DNA from: Tardiphaga sp.
GTDB taxonomy: Bacteria; Pseudomonadota; Alphaproteobacteria; Rhizobiales; Xanthobacteraceae
Direction of reading: 5' to 3'
Assembly: GCF_028290495.1 (NCBI RefSeq)
Contig: NZ_JAQGJT010000125.1
Span: 1 to 48,790 of the forward strand
Length of the DNA stretch: 48,790 nucleotides
Shown here: positions 34,432 through 42,944 of the stretch, one piece after another
Position numbering within the stretch: position 1 is the stretch's first letter
Layout: each line of letters begins with the position of its first letter
Position numbers and translations under genes: made by a program
Notes under the pieces: generated by a model
The model's input: the letters and a program-made list of their open reading frames with translations, nothing else
Told to the model about the DNA's origin: nothing
The model's database searches: none

Positions 34432-35709
34432 ATGTCGACCAATGCAGAAATCTTTGCCCGCCGTGAAGCCGCCATCCCGCGGGGCATCGGCCACTCCACG
34501 CCGATCTCGGCACAGCGCGCGCTGAATTCCGAAGTCTGGGACGTCGAGGGCAAGCGCTACGTCGACTTCGCCGGCGGTATCGCCGTGCTCAACACCGGCC
34601 ACTGCAACCCGCACGTCATGGCGGCGGTGCGCGAGCAGATGGAGCGCTTCACCCACACCTGCTTCCAGGTGCTGCTGTATGAGCCCTACGTCACGCTGGC
34701 CGAGCGCCTCAACAAGCTCGCCCCGATCGACGGCGCGGTGAAGACCGCGTTCTTCACCACTGGCGCCGAAGCCACCGAGAACGCCATCAAGATGGCCCGC
34801 GCCGCGACCGGCCGCGCCGGCGTGATCGCCTTCACCGGCGGCTTCCATGGCCGTACCGCTTTGACCATGACGATGACCGGCAAGGTGTTTCCCTACAAGA
34901 AGGGCTTTGGCGCCGCGCTCCCGGAAGTCTGGCACGTCCCCTTCCCCGCCCCGCAGCTCGACGTCACCGTCGAGGAGTCGCTGAAGTATCTCGGCTTCAT
35001 GTTCAAGGCCGACATCGATCCGGCGCGCGTCGCCGCGATCATCATCGAGCCGGTGCAGGGCGAAGGCGGCTTCCACCAGGCGCCGCCGGAACTGATGCGC
35101 GCACTGCGCAAGATCTGCGACGAAAACGGCATCGTGCTGATCGCCGACGAAGTGCAGACCGGCTATGGCCGCACCGGCAAGATGTTTGCGATGGAGCACT
35201 ATGACGTCAAGCCCGACCTGATCTGCGTCGCCAAGAGCCTGGCCGGCGGCTTCCCGCTGTCCGGCGTGATCGGCAAGGCGGCCATCATGGATGCCGCCGA
35301 TCCGGGCGGCCTCGGCGGCACCTACGCCGGCAACCCGCTGGCGGTGGCAGCAGCCAACGCCGTGCTCGACGTGTTCGAGAAGGACAAGCTTGTCGACCGC
35401 GCCAACGTGATCGGCGAGCGCATCGTCGCCCGTCTGAAGAAGATGCAGCAACGCAACGACCTGCTGCCGATGGCCGCGGTCCGTGCCGTCGGCGCGATGA
35501 TCGCGTTCGACATCGTCAAGGAGCGCGGTGGCGAAGTGCCGGATGCCGAGATGACCAAGAAGGTGACGCAGCGCGCCACCGACGAAGGCCTGATCCTGTT
35601 GTCCTGCGGCACCTCCTTCAACACCATCCGCATCCTGGTGCCGCTCACCGCCGAGGACGCCATCATCGACGAGGGTCTCGACAAGCTCGAAATCGCGATG
35701 TCCGCCTGA
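34432..35709 (+). CDS. gabT: 4-aminobutyrate transaminase-type class III aminotransferase
   Basis: The 425-residue PLP enzyme matches GabT in length. The Schiff-base Lys is K268 in CVAKSLAGGFPLSG, the PLP-stacking region GAEATENAIKMARAATG is near 112-127, and the Asp is in LIADEVQTGYGRTG. The family transfers terminal amino groups of GABA, putrescine, 5-aminovalerate or similar compounds to 2-oxoglutarate. AAGGAATACC precedes the ATG. It lies 38 bp after the deacetylase gene, which suits use of a deacetylated diamine or amino acid. The exact substrate cannot be told from sequence. A palindromic repeat follows the stop. Confidence 0.9.
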   Translation: MSTNAEIFARREAAIPRGIGHSTPISAQRALNSEVWDVEGKRYVDFAGGIAVLNTGHCNPHVMAAVREQMERFTHTCFQVLLYEPYVTLAERLNKLAPIDGAVKTAFFTTGAEATENAIKMARAATGRAGVIAFTGGFHGRTALTMTMTGKVFPYKKGFGAALPEVWHVPFPAPQLDVTVEESLKYLGFMFKADIDPARVAAIIIEPVQGEGGFHQAPPELMRALRKICDENGIVLIADEVQTGYGRTGKMFAMEHYDVKPDLICVAKSLAGGFPLSGVIGKAAIMDAADPGGLGGTYAGNPLAVAAANAVLDVFEKDKLVDRANVIGERIVARLKKMQQRNDLLPMAAVRAVGAMIAFDIVKERGGEVPDAEMTKKVTQRATDEGLILLSCGTSFNTIRILVPLTAEDAIIDEGLDKLEIAMSA

Positions 35710-35756
35710 TCCGATTTCAGTCGCCTATTGCTCGCTGAAGTGACGCGCCGCGGTGC

Positions 35757-35887
35757 GCGCCCTCTCGCCTCTAGCGAAGCTTCGCTTCGCACGGGGGAGA
35801 GGGCTGGGGTGAGGGGATACTGGCCTATCGATAGGCCCCTCACCCGCCCGGCTTCGCCGGTCGACCTCTCCCCAACGGGGAGAGGTG
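35757..35887. repeat. Palindromic repeat, CTCTCCC type (family B)
   Basis: This element fills half of the 244-bp gap between the aminotransferase and M20 genes. It contains a hairpin CGAAGCTTCG, a GGGGTGAGGGG/CCCCTCACCC pair around CTATCGATAG, and an outer CCTCTCCCC/GGGGAGAGG pair. Layout and sequence match the copy at 16593. It may uncouple expression of the M20 gene from the upstream three. Confidence 0.65.
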
Positions 35888-35953
35888 ATCGAGCGTCGCG
35901 GCTAAAGATTTCGATTTATTGAAGCAGAGATAAACGACCAGAGGTAACTTCCC

Positions 35954-37243
35954 ATGACTCTCGATCCGAAACTCCGCGACGATATCATCGCCGCGGTCGA
36001 CAAGGGCTTCGACGCCCAGGTCAAGTTCACGCAAGCGATGGTGCGCCACGTCTCCACGCGCGGCAACGAACACACCATGCAGGACTTCATGTTCCGCGCC
36101 ATGAAAGAGCGCGGCTACAAGATGGAGCGTTTCGAGATGGACCGCGCGGCGCTCGCGGCGCATCCCGGCGCCGGCGCCTGGGACGATCTGCACTCGACGG
36201 CGCCGATCGTTGTCGGCACCCATTATCCGCGCGACGAGAAGGGCCGCTCGCTGATCATGCAGGGCCATGTCGATGTGGTGCCGGAAGGCCCGCACGACAT
36301 GTGGGCCACCGCGCCCTACGATCCGGTGATTCAGGGCGACTGGATGCAGGGCCGCGGCGCCGGCGACATGAAAGCCGGCTGCGCCTCCAACATTTTTGCG
36401 CTCGACGCGCTGAAAAGCCTCGGCCTGCAGCCGGCGGCGACGGTGTATCTGCAGTCCGTCGTCGAAGAAGAGTCGACCGGCGACGGCGCGCTGATGACGC
36501 ATCTGCGCGGCTACAAGGCCGATGCGGTGGTGATTTCGGAGCCGTCGCACGAAACGATCACGCGCGCCAATATCGGTGTGATCTGGTTCCAGCTCGAAGT
36601 CCGCGGCGTGCCGGTGCACGTGCAGCGGATGGGCACCGGCGCCAATGCGATCGACGCGGCCTACCGCGTGATCGGCGAGCTGCGCACGCTGGAAGCCAAA
36701 TGGAACGCGACCAAGGACCAGTTCGAGCACTTCAAGAACATCGAGAAGCCGGTCAATCTGAACATCGGCAAGATCGCCGGCGGCGACTGGGCGTCTTCGG
36801 TCCCGGCCTGGTGCAAGGTCGATTGCCGAATCTCGATCCTGCCCGGCAAGACCGCTGAAGCGGCGAAGAAGGAGATCGTCGACTGCGTCGCCGCCTTCAC
36901 GCGCGGGGACGCGTTCCTGTCGAACATCCCGCCGACCATCACCTTCAACGGTTTCCAGGCTGAAGGTTACAAGCTCGAGCCGGGCTCCGACGCCGAGGCC
37001 ACTTTGGCCGCGGCGCATGAAACGGTGTTCGGCCAGAAGCCGAAGCCGGAAATCTCGCTGGCCTATCTCGACAGCCGCGTCTACGCGCTGTTCGACAATG
37101 TGCCGACGCTGAACTACGGCTGCATCTCCCGCGGCGTCCACGGTTTTGACGAGGGCGTCAATTTGCCGTCGCTGAAGAAGACGACGACAGCGCTAGCGCT
37201 GTTCATCGCCGAATGGTGCGGCGTCGAGAAGATCGAAGCGTAA
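35954..37243 (+). CDS. M20-family metallopeptidase/deacylase (ArgE/DapE-like)
   Basis: The 429-residue protein has the M20 metal motifs: the first His in IMQGHVDVVPEG, the bridging Asp in GRGAGDMKAG, the catalytic Glu and metal Glu in SVVEEESTGDG, and a C-terminal His in SRGVHGFDEG. A dimerisation domain lies at about 200-310. Members remove acyl groups or amino acids from amides such as N-acetylornithine, succinyl-diaminopimelate or dipeptides. AGAGGTAACTTCCC precedes the ATG. It is on the same strand as the deacetylase and aminotransferase but across a repeat, so joint regulation is probable rather than proven. Confidence 0.88.
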   Translation: MTLDPKLRDDIIAAVDKGFDAQVKFTQAMVRHVSTRGNEHTMQDFMFRAMKERGYKMERFEMDRAALAAHPGAGAWDDLHSTAPIVVGTHYPRDEKGRSLIMQGHVDVVPEGPHDMWATAPYDPVIQGDWMQGRGAGDMKAGCASNIFALDALKSLGLQPAATVYLQSVVEEESTGDGALMTHLRGYKADAVVISEPSHETITRANIGVIWFQLEVRGVPVHVQRMGTGANAIDAAYRVIGELRTLEAKWNATKDQFEHFKNIEKPVNLNIGKIAGGDWASSVPAWCKVDCRISILPGKTAEAAKKEIVDCVAAFTRGDAFLSNIPPTITFNGFQAEGYKLEPGSDAEATLAAAHETVFGQKPKPEISLAYLDSRVYALFDNVPTLNYGCISRGVHGFDEGVNLPSLKKTTTALALFIAEWCGVEKIEA

Positions 37244-37264
37244 TTCGCCGAACGCTGAGCGTTC

Positions 37265-37317
37265 CTCCCTCTCCCCGCCGTGCGAAGCGAAGCTTCGTCA
37301 GGCGGGGAGAGGCTGGG
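37265..37317. repeat. Short hairpin repeat with GAAGCTTCG loop (family B)
   Basis: CTCCCTCTCCCCGCC faces GGCGGGGAGAGG around a loop that contains GCGAAGCGAAGCTTCG. It lies between the convergent M20 gene and a small exported protein gene. It is related to the elements at 25645 and 44763. Confidence 0.6.
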
Positions 37318-37325
37318 AAAAGTGA

Positions 37326-37712
37326 CTACTTCTTCCAGCCACAGATACCGCCGGAGCGGCACGGCCAGACCTGCACGCTTGTATCGGCCGCGTTGGCGTC
37401 GAGCGGATTGTTGCGCTTGTGGGCGACCTTGCTGCGCACAACTGCCCGCGGTTTGGCGACAGCGACCCGCGGGGCCTTCGTGGCGCGCGCAGCCCGGGCG
37501 GCGGGCTGCGGCTTCTCGGCCTTCACTTCTTCCCTGGCCTGCACCGGCACCAGCTCGAACTGCGCCGGCGGCCCGATCGGGCGCGGCGAAAGCACGGCGT
37601 GATTGAGATCGAGCCTGAAGACCTCACCGGGCTGATAGGCCTGCGCCCACGCGCCGCCGGATGCCAGCAGCGCCGCAACTACACCAATCACCGCCACGTT
37701 TCGCGAGGTCAT
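37326..37712 (-). CDS. Small exported basic protein of unknown function
   Basis: The 128-residue product has a signal peptide (MTSRNVAVIGVVAALLASGG, cleavage after AWA) and then a YQPGEVFRLDLNHAVLSP segment, a Glu/Lys/Pro/Ala-rich low-complexity middle and a C-terminal VQVWPCRSGGICGWKK with two cysteines six residues apart that could form a disulfide. AGGAGG lies five bases before the ATG, a strong start signal, and a longer frame is unneeded. I do not recognise a family. The gene is convergent with the M20 gene and stands alone on its strand. Confidence 0.75.
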   Translation of the reverse strand: MTSRNVAVIGVVAALLASGGAWAQAYQPGEVFRLDLNHAVLSPRPIGPPAQFELVPVQAREEVKAEKPQPAARAARATKAPRVAVAKPRAVVRSKVAHKRNNPLDANAADTSVQVWPCRSGGICGWKK

Positions 37713-37924
37713 GGACGCCTCCTGAGGCCGGCTTGCCGGCGTCTGAAATGACAACCTCTGTAATCTAGGCGGGTTCCGTCGCTTTTCCAGTGGCCGGACG
37801 CGGCTGCACCGCGGGCTTTTCCGGGTAACGCTAACAAACTGCGCCAGTCATTTGATCCAACGCAATGCGAGGGAGCCGTCGTAGGGCGAACATCGGCGCA
37901 GCCACATCAGCAGCGGAGATCGCC

Positions 37925-38332
37925 GTGACAGCCTCAACCCACCCCTCTATCGCCAGCGCTGTGATCGAACGTATCCACGCCTGGGTTCAGCACCGCCGCA
38001 CCATGGCGGAACTCAATGAACTCGACGCCGGTGAATTCCGCCGCATGGCGCATGAACTCGGCCTCGCGCCGGGCTATCTCGACCATCTGGCCCAGCAAAG
38101 CCCGCCGGCCGCCGACGAACTACCGCTGATGATGAAAGCGCTCGGCTTCAGTGACGCCGCCATCGCCAGCATCAAGCCGCGCGAGCTGCACGACATGCAG
38201 ACCAGTTGCGGCGGCTGCGCGCACAAACAGACCTGCAACGCCGATCTCCACGCCCAGACCGCCGCGCAGAACTATCGCACCTATTGCGCCAACGCCGAGG
38301 CGATCGACGCCATCGCGCAGACCGCACAGTAA
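37925..38332 (+). CDS. DUF6455-like cysteine-cluster protein
   Basis: The 135-residue product has an N-terminal helical part (WVQHRRTMAELNELDAGEFRRMAHELGLAP) that resembles DUF1127/DUF6455-type sequences, and a C-terminal CGGCAHKQTCNADL with a later Cys in YRTYCAN. The four cysteines could hold zinc or an Fe-S centre. I start at GTG 37925 because GGAG lies six bases upstream; an ATG 60 bases earlier gives an Arg-rich, non-conserved extension. The role is unknown. It stands alone, divergent from the small exported protein gene. Confidence 0.7.
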   Translation: MTASTHPSIASAVIERIHAWVQHRRTMAELNELDAGEFRRMAHELGLAPGYLDHLAQQSPPAADELPLMMKALGFSDAAIASIKPRELHDMQTSCGGCAHKQTCNADLHAQTAAQNYRTYCANAEAIDAIAQTAQ

Positions 38333-38407
38333 AATATGCTACGTCGGCGCGCCAAGTGCCGGAAAAGCGGCGCTGGTAGGGTTGATAGGTTAGGTTAACG
38401 AAAGGTT

Positions 38408-38426
38408 AGCGTTGCAGCGCAACGCT
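38408..38426. repeat. Short perfect inverted repeat after the cysteine-cluster gene
   Basis: AGCGTTGC and GCAACGCT flank AGC, giving an eight-pair stem 76 bases after the stop. It lacks a T-run, so it is at best a weak terminator. The 359-bp gap around it also holds the larger repeat at 38580; I see nothing else in it. Confidence 0.4.
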
Positions 38427-38579
38427 GGTGCGATAGCGTCAACCTGTCGATGCAAAACGGGCATGGAAGTCGCTTTCCCGCCCGGGATTTCAAGTGCACG
38501 GCAAGGGACCGTCGTTTTTACCCGCGTCGGCGGTCCCACTTTTTCAACTCAGATAAACTGGCCAAACAACGCTCAGGCC

Positions 38580-38660
38580 GTCATGCCCGGCCTTGCACCG
38601 GGCATCCACGGCTTTCAGCGCATACAAACGTGGGTGGCCGGGACAAGCCCGGCCATGACG
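38580..38660. repeat. Palindromic repeat, GTCATGCCCGG type
   Basis: GTCATGCCCGGCCTTGCACC at the left faces GACAAGCCCGGCCATGACG at the right, with internal GGGCATCCACG and CGTGGGTGGCC segments. This arrangement is typical of intergenic repeats in Bradyrhizobium-type genomes. It lies just beyond the end of the metQ gene. Confidence 0.65.
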
Positions 38661-38691
38661 ATGCTCTGGATGTTCTATGGATGTATCCGAA

Positions 38692-39489
38692 CTACCAGGT
38701 CGCCAGCACTGCGCCCTTGAACTTCGTCGCGATGAATTCCTTGATCTCAGGCGACTGGTAGCTCTCGACCAGCGTCTTCACCCACGGCTTGTCCTTGTCG
38801 GCGATGCGCACCGCGATGACGTTGGCATACGGCCCCTTGGGGTCTTCACGCAGCAGCGCATCCTTGACCGGATCGAGGCCGGACTGGGTGGCGTAGTTGG
38901 TGTTAACGCCGGCAACATCGACGTCGTCGAGTGTGCGCGGGGTCTGTGCCGCGTCGATCTCGATCACCTTCAGCTTCTTGGGGTTCTCGGTGATATCGAG
39001 CAGGGTCGGCTTGAAGCCCACGCCGTCCTTCAGCTTGATCACGCCCTTGTCGCGCAGCAGCAGCAGCACGCGGCCACCATTGGTCGGGTCATTGGGGATC
39101 GCCAGCGTCGCGCCGACCTTGACCTCATCCCAGCTTTTCACCTTCTTCGAATAGATGCCCATCGGGAAGTTCACGGTGGAGCCGACGGAGACGATCTTGT
39201 ACTTGCGGTCGGCGATCTGGTTGTCGAGATAGGGCTGGTGCTGGAAGGAATTGGCCTGCAGGTCGCCGGCTTCCAGCGCCGCATTCGGCACCACATAGTC
39301 GGAGAATTCGAGGATCTGGATATCGAGGCCCTTCTTCGCGGCGATCGCCTTGACGGCCTCCATCACCTGCGCATGCGGACCGGGGGTGACGCCGACCTTG
39401 ATGGTTTCGGCCGAAACCTTCTCAAAAGGCGCGAAGCCGGTCAGCGCCACAGCGGCGACGGCGGAAAGAGCGAGCGAGCGTAGCGACAT
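38692..39489 (-). CDS. metQ: Methionine-type ABC importer binding protein MetQ (NlpA family)
   Basis: The 265-residue protein has a signal peptide and the NlpA fold (TIKVGVTPGPHAQVMEAV, then AIPNDPTNGGRVLLLL and AAQTPRTLDDVDVAGVNTNYA). E. coli MetQ is a lipoprotein. Here the lipobox position reads LTG-F (residues 16-19), so the Cys is replaced by Phe, and cleavage probably occurs later, after VSA near residue 27. It should then be a free periplasmic protein. It binds D/L-methionine or a related sulfur compound. The gene is 48 bp downstream of metI and is the last of the metNIQ operon. Confidence 0.9.
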   Translation of the reverse strand: MSLRSLALSAVAAVALTGFAPFEKVSAETIKVGVTPGPHAQVMEAVKAIAAKKGLDIQILEFSDYVVPNAALEAGDLQANSFQHQPYLDNQIADRKYKIVSVGSTVNFPMGIYSKKVKSWDEVKVGATLAIPNDPTNGGRVLLLLRDKGVIKLKDGVGFKPTLLDITENPKKLKVIEIDAAQTPRTLDDVDVAGVNTNYATQSGLDPVKDALLREDPKGPYANVIAVRIADKDKPWVKTLVESYQSPEIKEFIATKFKGAVLATW

Positions 39490-39537
39490 GTTCAGTTCCT
39501 GCAGTGAGTAGGTTTTAACAGCGCGAGCGAGATCCGC

Positions 39538-40203
39538 TCACGAATGGCGATTGCGCTTGTCGAGGCGACGCGAGAGCTTGTCGCCGATGGTCTGCACGCC
39601 CTGCACCAGGACGATCAGCACGACGACCACGGTGGCCATGACTTCCGGCATGAAGCGCTGGTAGCCGTAGCGGATGCCGAGATCGCCGAGCCCGCCACCG
39701 CCGACCGCGCCGACCATGGCCGAATAACCGATCAGGCTGACGATCGCCAGCGTCAGCGCCAGCGTCACCGCCGGCAGCGCTTCCGGCAGCAGCACCTTCT
39801 GCACGATCTGCAGCGGGCTGGCGCCAAACGCGCGGGCGGCTTCCACCAGCCCCTGATCGACTTCGCGGATCGCACCTTCGACGACGCGGGCGATGAACGG
39901 AATTGCCGCGATGGTCAGCGGCACCACGGCGGCGCTGGTGCCGATCGAGGTGCCGGCGATCAGCCGCGTCAGTGGCACGATGGCGACGACGAGAATGATG
40001 AACGGCGTCGAGCGCGTCGCATTGACCAGGAGGCCGAGGATGCGGTTGACGTTCGGGGCCGGAAACAACTCATTGGCGCGGCTGGTGGCGAGAAACACGC
40101 CCAGCGGCAGGCCGACCAGCGTGCCGAACGAGCCGGCCAGCGCCACCATCGTCAGCGTATCCAGCGTCGACCAGGCGATCAGCTGCAAAAGTTCAGGCGA
40201 CAT
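39538..40203 (-). CDS. metI: Methionine-type ABC importer permease MetI
   Basis: The 221-residue protein has five or so membrane helices and the MetI signature [12 protein letters not shown] near 32-43. The EAA loop [27 protein letters not shown], which contacts the ATPase, is near 125-150. Its start overlaps the end of metN by 11 bases. That is a tight junction and means translational coupling. A dimer of this protein forms the membrane channel with MetN. Confidence 0.93.
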   Translation of the reverse strand: MSPELLQLIAWSTLDTLTMVALAGSFGTLVGLPLGVFLATSRANELFPAPNVNRILGLLVNATRSTPFIILVVAIVPLTRLIAGTSIGTSAAVVPLTIAAIPFIARVVEGAIREVDQGLVEAARAFGASPLQIVQKVLLPEALPAVTLALTLAIVSLIGYSAMVGAVGGGGLGDLGIRYGYQRFMPEVMATVVVVLIVLVQGVQTIGDKLSRRLDKRNRHS

Positions 40204-41299
40204 AGCCGAGGTGCTCCACGTTGTTGCGGGTGCTGGTCAGCTCATGAATCAGCTTCGCCAGCAGCTCCGGCCCGGCTGCGACCGATGCGATCAGCGTGCC
40301 GAACGGGTGATCGGCGACGTATTCGATCTGGCCATGCATGATGTTGAAATCGACATTGTAGGCGCGCGTGAGGCGCGACAGCACCGGCTCGTCGGCATCC
40401 GCTCCAGTGAAGGCGATGCGGATCACGGCGCTGCGGCCGGGCTGATAATCGGGCTGCAGCTTCGCGCTCAGCCAGTCCGGGACATTGCCGCCGGTGACTT
40501 CGCCGACGAAGCGCTTCGTCGTCTCATGATGCGGATTGGCGAAAATCTCATAGGTCGAGCCTTGCTCGACGATGCGGCCGCCTTCCATCACTGCAACGCG
40601 GTCGGCAAGCTTCTTCACCACCGACATCTCATGCGTGATGAACAGGATGGTGAGGTTGAGCTCGGCGTTGATCTGCTTCAGCAGCGCCAGGATCTGACCG
40701 GTGGTTTCCGGATCGAGCGCCGAAGTCGCCTCGTCCGAAAGCAGCACCTTCGGCTTGGTCGCCAGCGCGCGCGCAATGCCGACGCGCTGCTTCTGGCCGC
40801 CGGACAGTTCGGCCGGATAACGGTCGCGCTTGTCGGCAAGGCCTACCATGTCGAGCAGCGGATTGACGATGCCGGCAATGTCGCGCCGCGCCACACCCGC
40901 GATTTCCAGCGGCAGCGCGATATTATCGAAGGCGGTGCGCGACGACAGCAGGTTGAAATGCTGGAAGATCATGCCAATCGACCGCCGCGCCTGGCGCAAG
41001 GCGCGTTCGTCGAGCGAGCCGATGTCGAGACCGTCCACGTTGACCTTGCCCGAGGTCGGCAGTTCGAGGCCGTTGATCAGCCGGATCAGCGTCGACTTGC
41101 CAGCGCCGCTACGGCCGATCACGCCGACGATGGCGCCTTCGGGTACCTTGAGGTCGATATTGTCGACCGCCCGCACCTCGGCGGAGCCGCTGCGCGCCGG
41201 AAATATCTTGCTCACGCCATCGAAGGAGATGATGGCGCGCGCCTGCGGATCGATGGACGGCACGGGCGCTCCGAAGGGCTGCGGCACAAGGGCGTTCAT
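40193..41299 (-). CDS. metN: Methionine-type ABC importer ATP-binding protein MetN
   Basis: The 368-residue protein has Walker A GRSGAGKS, signature LSGGQKQR and Walker [15 protein letters not shown]. After about residue 275 comes a C-terminal NIL domain, the part that binds methionine and inhibits transport. This identifies MetN rather than another ATPase. I start at [10 protein letters not shown]. The frame continues 156 bases upstream without family similarity, through a GC-rich leader with short hairpins, such as CCGCCACTTTCGGTGG, in which I could not identify a known riboswitch. The order metN-metI-metQ on the minus strand is standard. Confidence 0.93.
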   Translation of the reverse strand: MNALVPQPFGAPVPSIDPQARAIISFDGVSKIFPARSGSAEVRAVDNIDLKVPEGAIVGVIGRSGAGKSTLIRLINGLELPTSGKVNVDGLDIGSLDERALRQARRSIGMIFQHFNLLSSRTAFDNIALPLEIAGVARRDIAGIVNPLLDMVGLADKRDRYPAELSGGQKQRVGIARALATKPKVLLSDEATSALDPETTGQILALLKQINAELNLTILFITHEMSVVKKLADRVAVMEGGRIVEQGSTYEIFANPHHETTKRFVGEVTGGNVPDWLSAKLQPDYQPGRSAVIRIAFTGADADEPVLSRLTRAYNVDFNIMHGQIEYVADHPFGTLIASVAAGPELLAKLIHELTSTRNNVEHLGYVA

Positions 41300-41584
41300 G
41301 AGATGCTGTTTCTGCGCGAATGGGAAGATCGGGATCGGACGGCTCTGGCGCCGACCCTGCGAGGCGCAACCTACTGATTTCGCCGTCCATTTCAACCGCA
41401 GCGCACAAAAGACGAGATTTATGCGCCGCGGAGGCGTCGAGGGGTACAGAGCCACCGAAAGTGGCGGGTTTGCAGCGTTAATCGGCTGTTTGGCGGCGTG
41501 ACTTCACCAAACTCCCGGTCGTCCTCGCGGACGCGGGGACGACACGCTAAGGCCAAGGGCGTCGATGCGCCTGCCCCCGCTATC

Positions 41585-42544
41585 TTACGACCCCGGCGTC
41601 CACTTCCAGACGATCTCCTTCACGTTCACCGCCTTGGGGATCAGGCCGAGCTTGAAGAAGCGATCGGCGGTTTCCTGCTGGGTGGCGATGATCTTGTCGG
41701 TGATCGGCGTGACCACGTATTCCGAGCGGCCCACCGCGCGCGCCGTCGCTTCCTTGTCGACGCCGGTGGCTTCACGCAGGCTGGCCGCGACCTCCTCGCG
41801 ATGACCAACGGCCCATTTTCCTTCTTCCGCGAAGGTCTGGTTCAACAGTGCCACGATGTCCGCATGGCCCGTGGTGAAGTCCTTGTTGGCGAGGAAGAAC
41901 GAGTTGCTCTCCTGCACGTCCTTGACGAACGCCAGCACGCGCACCTTGCCGTTTTCGGCGAGCGCCAGATAGGGATCCCAGATCGCCCAGGCGTCGATAT
42001 TGCCGCCTGCGAAGGCCGCAACCGCATCCGCCGGTCCGAGCGTCACCGGCGTGATATCGCTGTAGGCAAGCCCTGCCTTCTCGAGTGCAGCGACGGTGGT
42101 GTTGTGCGCGCTCGATCCCTTGGCGAATCCGACCTTCTTGCCCTTGAGGTCGGCGAGCGTCCTGATCGACGAATCCGCGGGCACGACGATGCCCTGATTG
42201 TAGCCGGGAGACGGCACCGCCGCGACATACAGCAGATTGGCGCGCGCGGCCTGGGCGAAGATCGGCGGTGCGTCGCCGGTGTAGCCGAAATCGACATTGC
42301 CGGTGTTGATGGCTTCCAGGATCGGCGGGCCGAACTGGAACTCGACCCACTTGACGGTGATGCCGCGCGACTTCAGCGCGTTCTCCAGCGTCCCGCGCTG
42401 CTTGACGACCGGAAAGATGCCGGCCTTCTGGAAGCCGATGCGGACCTCCTTCAACTGCTGCGCTAAGGCGGGCGCGGCGAGGCCGGCCGACAACAACAAG
42501 GCTGCAGAGAGGCCGGTCAGGATCGTGCGTCTGGCGTGAGACAT
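41585..42544 (-). CDS. Aliphatic sulfonate-type (SsuA-like) binding protein, copy 1
   Basis: The 319-residue protein has a signal peptide (ARRTILTGLSAALLLSAGLA, cleavage after ALA) and the SsuA/TauA fold: EVRIGFQKAGIFPVVKQRGTL, FQFGPPILEAINTGNVDFG, KGKKVGFAKGSSAHN and WAIWDPYLALAE. These proteins bind alkanesulfonates, taurine or sulfate esters. No ssuB or ssuC is adjacent, so it must share a permease encoded elsewhere. GGAG precedes the ATG. It faces away from a second SsuA-like gene across a 400-bp control region, and metN lies downstream on the same strand, so a sulfur role is likely. The sulfur compound is not known. Confidence 0.88.
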   Translation of the reverse strand: MSHARRTILTGLSAALLLSAGLAAPALAQQLKEVRIGFQKAGIFPVVKQRGTLENALKSRGITVKWVEFQFGPPILEAINTGNVDFGYTGDAPPIFAQAARANLLYVAAVPSPGYNQGIVVPADSSIRTLADLKGKKVGFAKGSSAHNTTVAALEKAGLAYSDITPVTLGPADAVAAFAGGNIDAWAIWDPYLALAENGKVRVLAFVKDVQESNSFFLANKDFTTGHADIVALLNQTFAEEGKWAVGHREEVAASLREATGVDKEATARAVGRSEYVVTPITDKIIATQQETADRFFKLGLIPKAVNVKEIVWKWTPGS

Positions 42545-42664
42545 GGATGGGCTCCGTGAGAATACCGGCGCAGCGCTGTCGCTGCGGAACATCAACGCTA
42601 CGCCGGACCTGCGGGATTGTGCTTTCAAAGACGTGGCCAAGCCGGCAACGTTTTCCATCTGATA

Positions 42665-42684
42665 GTTGCCCTGCAGAGCAACTT
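42665..42684. promoter_or_regulatory. 20-bp near-perfect palindrome between divergent SsuA-like genes
   Basis: AGTTGCCCTGCAGAGCAACT departs from perfect symmetry only at positions 7 and 14. It lies 121 bases before the minus-strand SsuA-like gene and 261 bases before the plus-strand one. It could be the operator of a sulfur-responsive regulator (for example of the LysR type). The rest of the 400-bp gap has a GC-rich block near 42710-42760 and no gene that I can see. Confidence 0.5.
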
Positions 42685-42840
42685 CATCTCTCTGACGCCC
42701 GTCTGGCGCCGGCCGCGCGGCCCCTCTCCGGCGCGCGATGCCAGGCCGTTCGCCGGTACGGAGAGAATGTTTTCATTGCGTGGCAAGCGTCCCGCAGCAC
42801 GCTTGCATTGCGGGCTAGGGAACTACGGTTAGCCGTTCCA

Positions 42841-42868
42841 TTGACTGCCGGACCTCGGAAGCTAGCCT
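42841..42868 (+). promoter_or_regulatory. Possible promoter of the plus-strand SsuA-like gene
   Basis: TTGACT (42841-42846) and TAGCCT (42863-42868) have a 16-base spacing and would start transcription about 70 bases before the gene. The -10 match is weak, so this is a tentative call. Confidence 0.3.
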
Positions 42869-42944
42869 AGCGAAAGGCCGGCATCTCGCGATGCGCCGAC
42901 GATTTTCACCAATCGTAGTTCGCCCACTCACCGGAATATCGCCC

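Noticed and set aside
41300..41500. Possible SAM-type riboswitch in the metN leader
   Set aside because: The leader has GATTAAC and TGCAA segments and small hairpins, but I could not fit the P1 stem or the downstream GCTAAA element of SAM-II, nor any other SAM class. A covariance-model search (Infernal against Rfam) would decide; a significant SAM-family hit would reverse this.
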